Shown here one piece after another: positions 43,491-52,109 of a stretch of 64,000 nt of DNA; the stretch's first letter is position 1, and every line of letters starts with the position of its first letter. The translations under genes were made by a program, and so were the position numbers. Below the pieces are notes generated by a model. It saw nothing but the letters and a program-made list of their open reading frames with translations. It searched no databases and was not told the DNA's origin. The stretch comes from Prevotella sp. Its GTDB lineage: Bacteria; Bacteroidota; Bacteroidia; Bacteroidales; Muribaculaceae. The stretch spans positions 37,058-101,057 of the forward strand of contig JAMPBN010000003.1 in NCBI GenBank assembly GCA_023666665.1, given 5' to 3'.

Positions 43491-43540
43491 CCTCAAAATC
43501 AGCCATTGGTTAACCCAACAGGTTGATTTTGAGGTTGTTT
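43491..43540 (+). terminator. terminator after tpx
   Basis: A long inverted repeat (CCTCAAAATCAGCC at 43491-43504 with GGTTGATTTTGAGG at 43521-43534, one G-U pair). The loop contains a small TTGG/CCAA stem, and TTGTTTTGG follows. A typical strong terminator, or a bifunctional hairpin. Confidence 0.7.
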
Positions 43541-43584
43541 TGGAAAATTTCGCAGTTTTCGGTTTTTTTGTCAGAAAAATTGCG

Positions 43585-43592
43585 TAACTTTG
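43585..43592 (+). promoter_or_regulatory. ybeY-mnmG operon -7 box
   Basis: TAACTTTG, 46 nt before the ybeY ATG. Confidence 0.6.
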
Positions 43593-43637
43593 GGCTGCCA
43601 AAAACTCCGGCAAGCTCAATTTTTACACTCTATATAA

Positions 43638-44078
43638 ATGACTATCAATTGGTTGACAGAGAATGTAGAGTTCCCCGAAGTCATTGAGAAGCCATTGGTG
43701 GAGGCTTGGCTGGCAAAAGTGGCCGAGGCTCACGGCAAAATTCCGGGGACGCTGACTTATATCCTCACCAACGATGAGGGTATCCTTGCCATAAACCGTA
43801 AATTTCTGCAACACGATTATTACACAGACATCATCACCTTCGACTACTCGAAGCGCAAAATGGTGAGCGGCGACATCTACATCTCACTCGAAACCGTTGC
43901 CACTAACGCCGAGCAATTCAACCAAAACCCCATTCGTGAACTCCACCGCGTGCTGGCCCACGGCCTGCTGCACCTCTGCGGCATAAACGACAAAGGCCCC
44001 GGCGAACGCGAAATCATGGAGCAACACGAAGATGCCGCCCTCGTCCTGCTCGCAAGCTTAGTGAACAGTGAACAGTGA
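43638..44078 (+). CDS. ybeY: rRNA maturation endoribonuclease YbeY
   Basis: A 146-residue zinc RNase for 16S rRNA 3' maturation and ribosome quality control. The metal site is HRVLAHGLLHLCGINDKG (histidines at about 115, 119), with the usual third His replaced by Asn-Asp as in other Bacteroidetes, and an E/H-rich EREIMEQHED follows. DIITFDYSKRKMVSGDIYIS is conserved. The C-terminal VNSEQ and the stop are encoded by a GTGAACA repeat. Confidence 0.93.
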   Translation: MTINWLTENVEFPEVIEKPLVEAWLAKVAEAHGKIPGTLTYILTNDEGILAINRKFLQHDYYTDIITFDYSKRKMVSGDIYISLETVATNAEQFNQNPIRELHRVLAHGLLHLCGINDKGPGEREIMEQHEDAALVLLASLVNSEQ

Positions 44079-44117
44079 ACAATTAATAATGCATAATTGA
44101 ACTCCTAACTCCTAACT
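44061..44117 (+). repeat. GTGAACA and AACTCCT spacer repeats
   Basis: GTGAACAGTGAACAGTGAAC (44061-44080) encodes the YbeY tail and stop. AACTCCTAACTCCTAACT (44100-44117) then runs to 2 nt before the mnmG TTG start. A TTAATAATGCATAATT palindrome-like stretch lies between. Confidence 0.75.
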
Positions 44118-44119
44118 GA

Positions 44120-45973
44120 TTGAACTTCAACTTTGACGTCATAGTAGTTGGTGCCGGCCACGCCGGTTGCGAGGCAGCGCGTGCTGCAGCCCTCACAGGC
44201 TGTTCAACGTTGCTGATTACCATGGATTTAAACAAGATTGCGCAGATGAGCTGCAACCCTGCAATCGGCGGCATAGCCAAGGGCCAGATCGTGCGCGAAA
44301 TAGACGCACTCGGCGGTGCCATGGGCTTTATTACCGATGCCGCATCCATTCAGTTCCGCATGCTCAACCGCAGCAAAGGCCCCGCAATGTGGAGCCCACG
44401 CGCACAGGCCGACCGCATGAAGTTTTCGCAGCTCTGGCGCCGCGAACTGGAAACCACGCCCGACCTCTATATGTGGCAAGACTCGGCAACCGAACTGCTG
44501 ATTGAGGGCGATAAAGTCTGCGGCGTGCGCACCGCCTGGGGCGTAAGTTTCACGGCAAAAGCCGTGGTGCTGACCAACGGCACATTCCTCAACGGACTTA
44601 TGCACGTCGGGCGCTCGCAAATTCGCGGCGGCCGCGTCAGCGAACCGTTTGCTACCGGCCTTACGGAGCAATTGGTAAGCCTCGGATTTCAGGCCGACCG
44701 CATGAAAACCGGCACCCCGGTGCGCCTCGATGCCCGCACAATCGACTTCAGCCTCTGCACTCGCCAGGACGGCGATGATGCCGCCGATAAATTCTCATAC
44801 CTACCCGAAAGCCGGCGCACTCTCAAGCAGCTGCCCTGTTGGACCACCAAAACCAACCCCGAAACCCACGCGATTTTGCGCGAGGGACTGCCCGATTCGC
44901 CGCTCTACAACGGCCAAATCAAGAGCATCGGACCGCGCTATTGCCCCAGCATCGAGACCAAAATAGTCACTTTTGCCGACAAAGACGAACATCATCTTTT
45001 CCTCGAGCCCGAGGGGGAGAACACTACGGAATATTACCTCAACGGCTTCTCTTCGTCGCTGCCGTTCAATGTTCAAATGCGAGCGCTCCGCACCATTCCC
45101 GCGCTGCGCAACGTGCAGATTCTGCGTCCCGGCTACGCCATAGAATACGACTTTTTTCCGCCCACGCAGCTCTATCACACCCTCGAGACGCGCCTGATTC
45201 ACGGCCTCTATTTTGCCGGACAAATCAACGGCACCACGGGCTATGAAGAAGCCGCCGGCCAGGGTCTGATTGCCGGACTTAACGCCTCAGCCGCCGTGCG
45301 CGGAGTTGACCCGTTCACTCCCGCCCGCGACCAGGCATACATCGGCGTGCTGATTGATGACCTGGTGACCAAGGGCGTTGATGAGCCCTACCGAATGTTC
45401 ACCTCACGCGCCGAATATCGCATACTGCTGCGTCAGGACGATGCCGACTCGCGTCTCACCCCCGACGGCTACCGCATGGGGCTGGCCACCGACCATCGCC
45501 TCAACACTCTCCGCGAAAAAGAAGCGCAGATTCAAGCCCTCACCGACGAGCTTCGAGCCGCCTCACTCAAGGTCGACCAAATCAATCCGCTGTTGGCAGA
45601 AATCCGCTCGGCACCGGTGAGCCAGACCGTCCGCGCAGCCGATGTGATTCTGCGCCCGGGTATGGATATGTCGCTGCTGAGCCGCCTGCTCCCCGGCATC
45701 TGCAACTACTCCGACGAGGTACGCCAGGCCGTGGAAATCCGTCTGAAATATGCCGGATATATTGACCGCGAACGCCAGCTTGCCGAGAAGATGACCAAGA
45801 TTGACCATATTACCCTCGGCGACAAACTCGACTACTCCGCCATCACGGCACTATCGACCGAAGCGCGTCAAAAGCTCACGGCAATGAAGCCCGAGACGGT
45901 GGGCCGCGCGAGCCGCATTCCCGGGGTCAGTCCTGCCGACATCAACGTGCTGTTGCTGATGTTGGGCAAGTGA
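44120..45973 (+). CDS. mnmG: tRNA uridine-5-carboxymethylaminomethyl modification enzyme MnmG
   Basis: A 617-residue FAD enzyme that, with MnmE, makes (carboxymethyl)aminomethyl-uridine at the tRNA wobble position. The dinucleotide fold starts FDVIVVGAGHAGCEAARAAA, with MSCNPAIGGIAKGQIVREID, SPRAQADRMKF, and the C-terminal MnmE-binding helices. There is no ATG at the expected place; TTG at 44120 is the only start giving the normal N-terminus. A spacer repeat sits directly upstream. A parS-like site begins 2 bp after its stop. Confidence 0.96.
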   Translation: MNFNFDVIVVGAGHAGCEAARAAALTGCSTLLITMDLNKIAQMSCNPAIGGIAKGQIVREIDALGGAMGFITDAASIQFRMLNRSKGPAMWSPRAQADRMKFSQLWRRELETTPDLYMWQDSATELLIEGDKVCGVRTAWGVSFTAKAVVLTNGTFLNGLMHVGRSQIRGGRVSEPFATGLTEQLVSLGFQADRMKTGTPVRLDARTIDFSLCTRQDGDDAADKFSYLPESRRTLKQLPCWTTKTNPETHAILREGLPDSPLYNGQIKSIGPRYCPSIETKIVTFADKDEHHLFLEPEGENTTEYYLNGFSSSLPFNVQMRALRTIPALRNVQILRPGYAIEYDFFPPTQLYHTLETRLIHGLYFAGQINGTTGYEEAAGQGLIAGLNASAAVRGVDPFTPARDQAYIGVLIDDLVTKGVDEPYRMFTSRAEYRILLRQDDADSRLTPDGYRMGLATDHRLNTLREKEAQIQALTDELRAASLKVDQINPLLAEIRSAPVSQTVRAADVILRPGMDMSLLSRLLPGICNYSDEVRQAVEIRLKYAGYIDRERQLAEKMTKIDHITLGDKLDYSAITALSTEARQKLTAMKPETVGRASRIPGVSPADINVLLLMLGK

Positions 45974-45974
45974 T

Positions 45975-45990
45975 TGTTTCACGTGGAACA
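45975..45990. promoter_or_regulatory. parS-like centromere site
   Basis: TGTTTCACGTGGAACA. Its reverse complement TGTTCCACGTGAAACA is the B. subtilis parS sequence bound by ParB/Spo0J. It lies in the mnmG-apt spacer, where chromosomes often keep parS near the origin. No second copy was seen in the window. Confidence 0.75.
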
Positions 45991-46036
45991 CTATCAACTT
46001 ACGAATATTCAAAAACTTAACTAATTTAACCTAAAT

Positions 46037-46555
46037 ATGGAATACATCAAGAAACGTATCCGCGACGTTCAAGACTTCCCCACCAAGGGAGTACTCTTCA
46101 AAGACCTCACAACGGCATTCAAAGACCCCCGCGCCCTCCACATCATCGGCTGGGACCTGGGGCAGCTTTATCGCGACAAAGGCGTGACTAAAGTGGTCGG
46201 CATTGAAAGTCGCGGCTTCATCGGCGGTTCAATTCTGGCATTTGAAATCGGCGCCGGATTCGTGCCCTGCCGAAAACCCGGCAAGCTCCCCGCAGAAACC
46301 ATCAAGGCAACCTACGAAAAAGAATATGGCACCGACACCATCGAGATTCACGCCGACTCAATCGGCCCCGACGACGTGGTGGTTATCCACGACGACGTTC
46401 TCGCCACCGGTGGCACCATGGCGGCAGCCTACGAACTAATCAAGTCGATGAACCCCAAGAAAATCTACATCAACTTCATCATCGAGCTCACCGCCCTCAA
46501 CGGCCGCGCCAAGCTCCCAGCCGACGCCGAAGTAACCTCACTGATTACTTATTGA
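46037..46555 (+). CDS. apt: adenine phosphoribosyltransferase
   Basis: A 172-residue purine-salvage enzyme converting adenine and PRPP to AMP. It starts IKKRIRDVQDFPTKGVLFKD, has the SRGFIGGSILA loop and the PRPP-binding motif VVIHDDVLATGGTMAAA at about 118-134. Full length. Followed without a gap by uvrC. Confidence 0.96.
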   Translation: MEYIKKRIRDVQDFPTKGVLFKDLTTAFKDPRALHIIGWDLGQLYRDKGVTKVVGIESRGFIGGSILAFEIGAGFVPCRKPGKLPAETIKATYEKEYGTDTIEIHADSIGPDDVVVIHDDVLATGGTMAAAYELIKSMNPKKIYINFIIELTALNGRAKLPADAEVTSLITY

Positions 46556-48376
46556 GTGGCACTCCACGAAAAATCACCGGAACTGAGGCAGAAGATTTCG
46601 CTGATGCCAACCACCCCGGGCGTCTACACCTACTACGACGCTTCGGGGACGGTGATTTATGTGGGTAAGGCAATCAACCTCAGGCGCCGAGTCAGCTCCT
46701 ACTTCAACCGCACCCACGACAGCGTGCGCACCAACCTGCTGGTACGTGCAATCGCCGACGTGAGCTACATTGTGGTACCCACCGAGCAGGATGCCCTTAA
46801 CCTCGAAAACTCCATGATTAAAGAGTACAAACCGAGGTATAACGTACTGCTCAAAGATGACAAATCCTACCCCTGGATAGTGGTCACCAACGAGTACTAC
46901 CCCAGGGTATTTATGACCCGCGAAAGACTCAAAGACGGCTCGAAATATTTCGGGCCATATACCGACACAGCCTCTGCCAAAGCAGTGTTGAACCTAATAC
47001 ACGAACTCTACCCTATCCGCAATTGCCGCCACGCCATCACCCCCGACTACCTCGCCCGAGGCAAGGGGCGCATATGCCTCGAATACCACCTTAAAAAGTG
47101 CCGCGGCTGCTGCATCGCGGGGATGGTTGACCAAGGGGATTACCTGGATTACATTGAGCGCATCAAGCAAATTCTTCGCGGTGAAACCGGAGCATTGCTC
47201 AGCCATCTGAAGACCGAAATGACCCGCCTGGCCGAGGAACTGAAATTCGAGGAAGCCCACGAACTCAAAAAGCAATACGACCTGATTGAGCGTTATCAGT
47301 CCAAGTCGGTGATTATCAGCCAAGTGCTTGACCAGATAGATGTGTTCGGCATTTCCGACGAAGGAGATAAAGACGTGTATATCAACTACATGCACCTGCG
47401 GCGCGGTGCCGTGGTGCGCTCACTGACGCTCCACTACACACGCTCGCTCGAGGAATCAGCCCCTACCCTGCTCTCCTATGCCATCAACGAAATCCAGCAG
47501 CGCTTCGGAGCCGAGTTCGACGAGGTGGTGGTTGAAACCCTCCCTGAGACTGAGTTCCCCGGCGTGAAATTCACCATTCCGCAGCGCGGCGACCGCGCAA
47601 AGCTCCTCGACGTAAGCAAGCGCAACGCTGCGCAGAGCCGCGCCGATGCCATAGCCCGCACCGAGAAACTCAACCCCGAGCAGCGCACAATGAGGGTGCT
47701 CAAACGCATACAGGACGACTTCCGCCTGCCCGAATTGCCACGCCACATTGAATGCTTCGACAACTCAAACATCCAGGGCACAAACCCGGTAGCCTCGTGC
47801 GTGGTGTTTCGCAACGCCAAGCCGGCAAAAAAAGACTATCGCCACTTCAAAATCCAGACTGTGGAGGGGCCGGACGACTTCGCCTCGATGCGCGAAATCA
47901 TTACCCGACGTTATACGCGATTGCTTCAGGAAGCCCCCGACGACCTGCCGCAGCTCATAGTGATAGACGGCGGCAAGGGGCAGCTCTCGGCCGCAGTAGA
48001 GGCCCTGGATTCCATCGGCCTGCGTGGAGAAATCCCCATTGTGGGCATCGCAAAACGCCTTGAAGAAATCTACTTTCCCGGTGACACCATTCCGCTCTAT
48101 ATCGACAAAAATTCCGAAACCCTGCGCGTGATTCAACATCTGCGCGACGAAGCCCACCGCTTCGGCATAACTTTTCATCGCGACCTGCGCAGCAAAGGCC
48201 AGACTGTCAGTGCATTAGACGGCATAGCAGGTATCGGCGAGAAAACTAAACAGCTGCTGCTCAAAAAATTCCGCTCCGTGGCCAAAGTAAAAGCCGCCAC
48301 TCTGGATCAGCTAACCGACCTCATCGGCCCGGCCAAAGCCCAAACATTATACAAAGCACTTCACGATGCAGATTGA
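46556..48376 (+). CDS. uvrC: excinuclease ABC subunit C
   Basis: A 606-residue nuclease that makes both incisions in nucleotide-excision repair. The GIY-YIG domain is at about 15-95 (GVYTYYDASGTVIYVGKAIN), a UVR motif at about 205-240, the RNase H-like C nuclease at about 380-540 (CFDNSNIQGTNPVASCVVF, VIDGGKGQLSAA), and helix-hairpin-helix motifs at the end (LDGIAGIGEKTKQLLLKKF). The start is GTG immediately after the apt TGA. Overlaps ribD by 11 bp. Confidence 0.95.
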   Translation: MALHEKSPELRQKISLMPTTPGVYTYYDASGTVIYVGKAINLRRRVSSYFNRTHDSVRTNLLVRAIADVSYIVVPTEQDALNLENSMIKEYKPRYNVLLKDDKSYPWIVVTNEYYPRVFMTRERLKDGSKYFGPYTDTASAKAVLNLIHELYPIRNCRHAITPDYLARGKGRICLEYHLKKCRGCCIAGMVDQGDYLDYIERIKQILRGETGALLSHLKTEMTRLAEELKFEEAHELKKQYDLIERYQSKSVIISQVLDQIDVFGISDEGDKDVYINYMHLRRGAVVRSLTLHYTRSLEESAPTLLSYAINEIQQRFGAEFDEVVVETLPETEFPGVKFTIPQRGDRAKLLDVSKRNAAQSRADAIARTEKLNPEQRTMRVLKRIQDDFRLPELPRHIECFDNSNIQGTNPVASCVVFRNAKPAKKDYRHFKIQTVEGPDDFASMREIITRRYTRLLQEAPDDLPQLIVIDGGKGQLSAAVEALDSIGLRGEIPIVGIAKRLEEIYFPGDTIPLYIDKNSETLRVIQHLRDEAHRFGITFHRDLRSKGQTVSALDGIAGIGEKTKQLLLKKFRSVAKVKAATLDQLTDLIGPAKAQTLYKALHDAD

Positions 48377-49283
48377 CGAACGATATATGTGGCGGGCCCT
48401 CGAGCTTGCCGCCAAAGGAGAAATCGGTACCCACCCCAATCCCATGGTCGGCGCAGTAATCGTAGCTGCCGACGGAAAAATCATTGGTGAGGGTTACCAC
48501 AAGAAATGCGGCCAAGCCCACGCCGAAGTTAACGCAATCAATTCAGTGGACAGTGGTCAGTGGACAGTGGGTAGTGAAGATTGGACAATGTACGTTAGCT
48601 TAGAGCCGTGCGCGCATTATGGAAAGACACCGCCCTGCGCCAAGTTGATAATTGAGAAAGGAATTAAGCACGTGGTCGTGGGTATGGTTGACCCATTTGC
48701 CAAAGTCCACGGCAAGGGGATTCAGATGCTCCGCGATGCCGGGGTGGAAGTCACTGTCTTGGACGGCAAGATTGCCGAAGCTTGCCGGGAGCTGAACCGC
48801 CGCTTCATCACGGCTCACACCCTCGGTCGCCCCTACATTGCGCTGAAATGGGCGCAAACCGCCGATGGGTTCGTTGACCGCCTGCGCTTGCTGGAGGAGG
48901 AGCCGCTGCGAATTTCCACTCCCGAAAGCCGGATAGCCATGCACAGCTATCGCTCAACGTTCGATGCCATCGCGGTTGGTTCCGAAACAGAAAAGATGGA
49001 CCGCCCGCGCCTGGACGCGCGGCTGTGGCCCGGCGGCCGCGATCCTCAGCGCGTGTATCTTCACCGAGGCGAACTGCTGCCCCAGTTGCAGCAGATGTAT
49101 GCCGACGGCATCACCTCGCTGCTCATTGAGGGAGGCCCCACCCTGCTCCGCTCATTCATCGCCGCCAATCTCTACGACGAAGCCCGCGTAGAAATCAACC
49201 CCTCTCTAACTCTCTCTGCCGGCATCCCCGCCCCGGAAATTTTAAACGATGAACGACTCACAATTCTTAGCTCAGACAGGTAA
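48366..49283 (+). CDS. ribD: bifunctional pyrimidine deaminase/reductase RibD
   Basis: A 305-residue riboflavin biosynthesis enzyme. The N-terminal deaminase domain has zinc ligands in QAHAEVNA and EPCAHYGKTPPCAKLI, and the C-terminal reductase domain (about 150-305) carries RPYIALKWAQTADG and SLLIEGGPTLL. The reductase half is a little short. Between the two zinc motifs, the loop usually of the type RAAGEKARGAT is replaced by NSVDSGQWTVGSEDW, a translated copy (residues 61-70) of the GTGGACAGT repeat. It should still be active, since the zinc motifs are intact. Confidence 0.9.
   Translation: MQIDERYMWRALELAAKGEIGTHPNPMVGAVIVAADGKIIGEGYHKKCGQAHAEVNAINSVDSGQWTVGSEDWTMYVSLEPCAHYGKTPPCAKLIIEKGIKHVVVGMVDPFAKVHGKGIQMLRDAGVEVTVLDGKIAEACRELNRRFITAHTLGRPYIALKWAQTADGFVDRLRLLEEEPLRISTPESRIAMHSYRSTFDAIAVGSETEKMDRPRLDARLWPGGRDPQRVYLHRGELLPQLQQMYADGITSLLIEGGPTLLRSFIAANLYDEARVEINPSLTLSAGIPAPEILNDERLTILSSDR
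48546..48575 (+). repeat. translated GTGGACAGT-type repeat in ribD
   Basis: Encodes VDSGQWTVGS in the deaminase loop. Identical at the protein level, and nearly so in bases, to the MutL linker segment at 23167-23196. Confidence 0.75.
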
Positions 49284-49421
49284 CTATGAAAACTGGAACG
49301 TCTACAAATTGTCGCTGATAATTTGAACCTTTTTGGGAATGGGGGCGTTTTAGTGTCAAAGAGAAGGCATTTCAGACTTTAACAAAAGGTCACCAACCAC
49401 CAACTCGATAACCTTCTCCTC

Positions 49422-49450
49422 GCCTCGGGCCGCCGGTCCGAGGCTCTTTT
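49422..49450 (+). terminator. terminator after ribD
   Basis: Stem GCCTCGG / CCGAGGC (49422-49428, 49438-49444) with a 9-nt loop, followed by TCTTTTATTT. The stretch from ribD to here (49284-49421) holds nothing else recognisable. Confidence 0.8.
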
Positions 49451-49454
49451 ATTT

Positions 49455-49637
49455 GTGAAAATATGTTATAGGCCCGCCGTTTTTGTTAATCTCAGCGACC
49501 TCGCCGTCAACGACATCATAATCGTCGGCACCGACGGCAAAGCGCGTGGAGCGTTATTTGTGAGCAACATTCTGCGCGGCGATGGGTCCACCGACTGCAT
49601 TCAATTGAACTACAAAGAAGTAGCAGCTACCAATTGA
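49455..49637 (+). CDS. possible small protein or gene remnant
   Basis: A 60-codon frame reading FVNLSDLAVNDIIIVGTDGK and then GALFVSNILRGDGSTDCIQL, which has a protein-like composition. It lies alone between two terminators. The only in-frame start is a GTG right after the ribD terminator and no clear promoter was found, so it may be a remnant of a larger gene. No family recognised. Confidence 0.3.
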   Translation: MKICYRPAVFVNLSDLAVNDIIIVGTDGKARGALFVSNILRGDGSTDCIQLNYKEVAATN

Positions 49638-49684
49638 CATCATATCTAATAGTTGAATGTCGGTTTGGGGAATGCAACAGGGAG

Positions 49685-49712
49685 GGCGCGGCCGCAAAGT
49701 CGCGCCTCTTTT
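49685..49712 (+). terminator. terminator after the small frame
   Basis: Stem GGCGCG / CGCGCC (49685-49690, 49701-49706) with a 10-nt loop, then TCTTTTGCG repeated as GCCTCTTTTGCG. Confidence 0.65.
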
Positions 49713-49767
49713 GCGCCTCTTTTGCGTTAAAAATTGGTAATTTGGTGGGAGATTGATGGAATTATTG

Positions 49768-49775
49768 TATCTTTG
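49768..49775 (+). promoter_or_regulatory. zeta-toxin operon -7 box (near-leaderless)
   Basis: TATCTTTG with the ATG 5 nt downstream at 49780. Confidence 0.6.
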
Positions 49776-49779
49776 CGCT

Positions 49780-49965
49780 ATGAGTGACAAAGAATTTAAA
49801 TCATATCGCTTTGCCTCGGCTGAAGATCCCACAGACGAAATGCTTGACCGCTTAATGGCTATGGCTGCAAAGCGAGTACGTGAAAAGAATCGCGAAACAA
49901 AAGAGCGTTACTTTACTGAATTATCAAACAAATGTCGAGGAATTAAAAAGAATCAGGGTTTATGA
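49780..49965 (+). CDS. probable antitoxin of a zeta-toxin pair
   Basis: A 61-residue helical protein (YRFASAEDPTDEMLDRLMAM, then KRVREKNRETKERYF). No family recognised, but its place in front of a zeta-type kinase, with an ATGA overlap, makes it the likely antitoxin. The start is ATG 49780, as upstream in-frame codons precede the promoter. Confidence 0.65.
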   Translation: MSDKEFKSYRFASAEDPTDEMLDRLMAMAAKRVREKNRETKERYFTELSNKCRGIKKNQGL

Positions 49966-50564
49966 GAAAATCCGGTCATTCGCCCATATTGATAGTAATT
50001 GCCGGGCCTAATGGTTCCGGGAAAACTACAATCACAACCGAGGTGATTGAGAGTGATTGGATGGAAGATTCCATATATATTAACCCGAACAATATTGCAC
50101 AAGAAAAATTTGGGGATTGGAACTCCTCAAGTGCAATACTCAAAGCCGCAAATTACTGCGCAGAACTCAGAGAACAGTGCTTGGCCGAAAGGAAGAGTTT
50201 GATTTTTGAAACAGTCTTATCAGCTCCCGATAAGGTTGACTTCATCAGACGCGCAAAATCAGCAGGATATTTCGTTAGATTATTTTTTATTGCCACAGAA
50301 GACCCAAGGATTAACGCTTCAAGAATAGCCACACGCGTAATGGAAGGTGGGCATGATGTACCAATCTCAAAAATTATCAGCCGCTACGGAAAATCCATAA
50401 TAAACTGTTTGAGAATATCTCGTGAAGTTGACAGACTCTACGTTTACGACAATTCGCGCGAAAACTGCAAGGCAAAGCCGTTATTTCGACTAAAAGACGG
50501 AAAAGTGGGGAAAATATATACAGAAAAGCTGCCCCTATGGGCACTAAACTTACTGCCGGATTGA
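49962..50564 (+). CDS. zeta toxin family P-loop kinase
   Basis: A 200-residue kinase. Walker A IAGPNGSGKTTITTEV is at about 13-28. INPNNIAQEKFG matches the substrate-binding segment, IFETVLSAPDKVDFIRRAK the second conserved helix, and ASRIATRVMEGGHDVP the lid with its arginines. Zeta toxins phosphorylate UDP-N-acetylglucosamine and block cell-wall synthesis; this is the family expectation. It is more AT-rich than its neighbours, consistent with transfer. Confidence 0.88.
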   Translation: MRKSGHSPILIVIAGPNGSGKTTITTEVIESDWMEDSIYINPNNIAQEKFGDWNSSSAILKAANYCAELREQCLAERKSLIFETVLSAPDKVDFIRRAKSAGYFVRLFFIATEDPRINASRIATRVMEGGHDVPISKIISRYGKSIINCLRISREVDRLYVYDNSRENCKAKPLFRLKDGKVGKIYTEKLPLWALNLLPD

Positions 50565-50637
50565 TGAAACAGAAAGCCGGAAGGTGGGTTTTGCGTTAAA
50601 ATTCTGTAAATTCGCGTAATTTGTGCGCGAATTTACT

Positions 50638-50645
50638 TATCTTTG
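50638..50645 (+). promoter_or_regulatory. promoter -7 box of the uppS-bamA operon
   Basis: TATCTTTG, 28 nt before the ATG at 50673. Confidence 0.6.
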
Positions 50646-50672
50646 CACGTTGATAACTATACCTGACCAAGA

Positions 50673-52109
50673 ATGAAATTATCCATCACCAAGCTCTTCA
50701 TACTTGCGCCGGCAGCACTTCTTGCGCTGACCGCGTGCAATAAAAGCGACGACGAAGACACTACCGACTACGCTCTTGACTACGACTCAAGCACCTTGGT
50801 ATCAAGCTTTAACATCAGGCCAAACACCAAGGTTCTGGCCAATCTTGACTCGGTGTTTTTCAGTATTGACCAGGTAAAGGCCGAGATTTTCAACGCCGAC
50901 TCGCTGCCCTGGGGTACTGACGTGCGCAAGCTCGTGGTCAACGTCACCACCCAGCGCTCCGCCACCATTGAAATCATGATGCCGAGTCTTGAAGACGGCA
51001 AAAACGTCACCGTAAGCACCTCTGACTCCATTAACTTCACCTCCGAATCGGGCGTGTGGATGCGCGTCACTTCCAACAACGGCGAGCGCGAACGCGTCTA
51101 CACGGTGAAAGTCAACGTGCATCAGTGCAACCCCGACTCCCTGCAGTGGGAAGCAGACGCCTCCCCCCTACCCTGCGCCGCTTTGGCCGGGCTTAAAGAG
51201 GTTCAGGCCGTGGACTTCAACGACAAAGTCTGCCTCCTTGCCGCCACCGGCTCGCAAACCACTCTCTACACCACCGACAATGCCGCAAGCGCCGAGTGGG
51301 CCGAGGCAACCACAAATCTCCCCGCCAATGCCGACATCAATTCGCTCTGCGCCACCCCCGATGCCCTCTACGTGCTGACGGCATCCGGCTCCTTGCAGAC
51401 CTCGACCGACGGCCTGCAGTGGACCGAGGCAACCTCGGGATGGAGCCACCTCTATGGCGCATATGCCGACCAAGCCGTAGGGGTCAAGGGCAATGAATGG
51501 GTCTGCTACCCCGGCAGCGCCCACGGCACCATACCCGCCGGGATGCCCGTGAGCGGCACCTCGCGGCTATGGACGTTCACCAACGACTGGGCCATCACCC
51601 CGACGGCGCTCTTTGTGGGCGGCCGCGACTCTCAGGGCAACCTCTCGACCAACGCCTGGGGCTTTGACGGCACTACGTGGGCGCAACTTTCCGGACTGAT
51701 GGACGTGCGCCAACTCCCTGCGGCCGAGGGTTATACACTCTTCCCCTACTTCACTTTCAAGGTAAACACCACCACATATATGGTCAACAAGCAGAGTGCC
51801 TGGTTTGCTTTTGGCGGCAAAAAGGCCGACGGCACACTGGTTGACAAGGTCTACCTGTCGCTCGACAACGGCGTGAACTGGAACGAAGCCGACGAATCCC
51901 TTCAGCTCCCCAAAGCCATTGCCCCACGCTCGCAGGCCTCGGCGCTGCTCAGCTATAAAACATTCTATGCCTCGCGGGCTATCCGCCCCATCACTCAGTG
52001 GGATGCCCCGTATCTGTGTCTGTTCGGCGGCTATGATGCCTCCGGTGCGCTGCTGCCCCAGACTTGGGTCGGCGTAGTTAACCGCTTAACATTCAAGCCG
52101 CTGCAGTGA
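50673..52109 (+). CDS. DUF6242 family lipoprotein
   Basis: A 478-residue lipoprotein with lipobox LTAC at about 18-21. An N-terminal immunoglobulin-like domain (about 35-150) is followed by a Kelch-like beta-propeller region (about 160-470) with repeats of the type YTTDNAASAEWAEAT, STDGLQWTEAT and SLDNGVNWNEADE. It matches the DUF6242 family conserved before uppS and bamA in Bacteroidales. Probably an outer-membrane surface or periplasmic protein. Its stop overlaps the next start (GTGA). Confidence 0.8.
   Translation: MKLSITKLFILAPAALLALTACNKSDDEDTTDYALDYDSSTLVSSFNIRPNTKVLANLDSVFFSIDQVKAEIFNADSLPWGTDVRKLVVNVTTQRSATIEIMMPSLEDGKNVTVSTSDSINFTSESGVWMRVTSNNGERERVYTVKVNVHQCNPDSLQWEADASPLPCAALAGLKEVQAVDFNDKVCLLAATGSQTTLYTTDNAASAEWAEATTNLPANADINSLCATPDALYVLTASGSLQTSTDGLQWTEATSGWSHLYGAYADQAVGVKGNEWVCYPGSAHGTIPAGMPVSGTSRLWTFTNDWAITPTALFVGGRDSQGNLSTNAWGFDGTTWAQLSGLMDVRQLPAAEGYTLFPYFTFKVNTTTYMVNKQSAWFAFGGKKADGTLVDKVYLSLDNGVNWNEADESLQLPKAIAPRSQASALLSYKTFYASRAIRPITQWDAPYLCLFGGYDASGALLPQTWVGVVNRLTFKPLQ

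Noticed and set aside
45975..46036. Replication origin in the parS spacer
   Set aside because: No DnaA-box cluster or AT-rich unwinding region was seen; only the parS-like site is supported.
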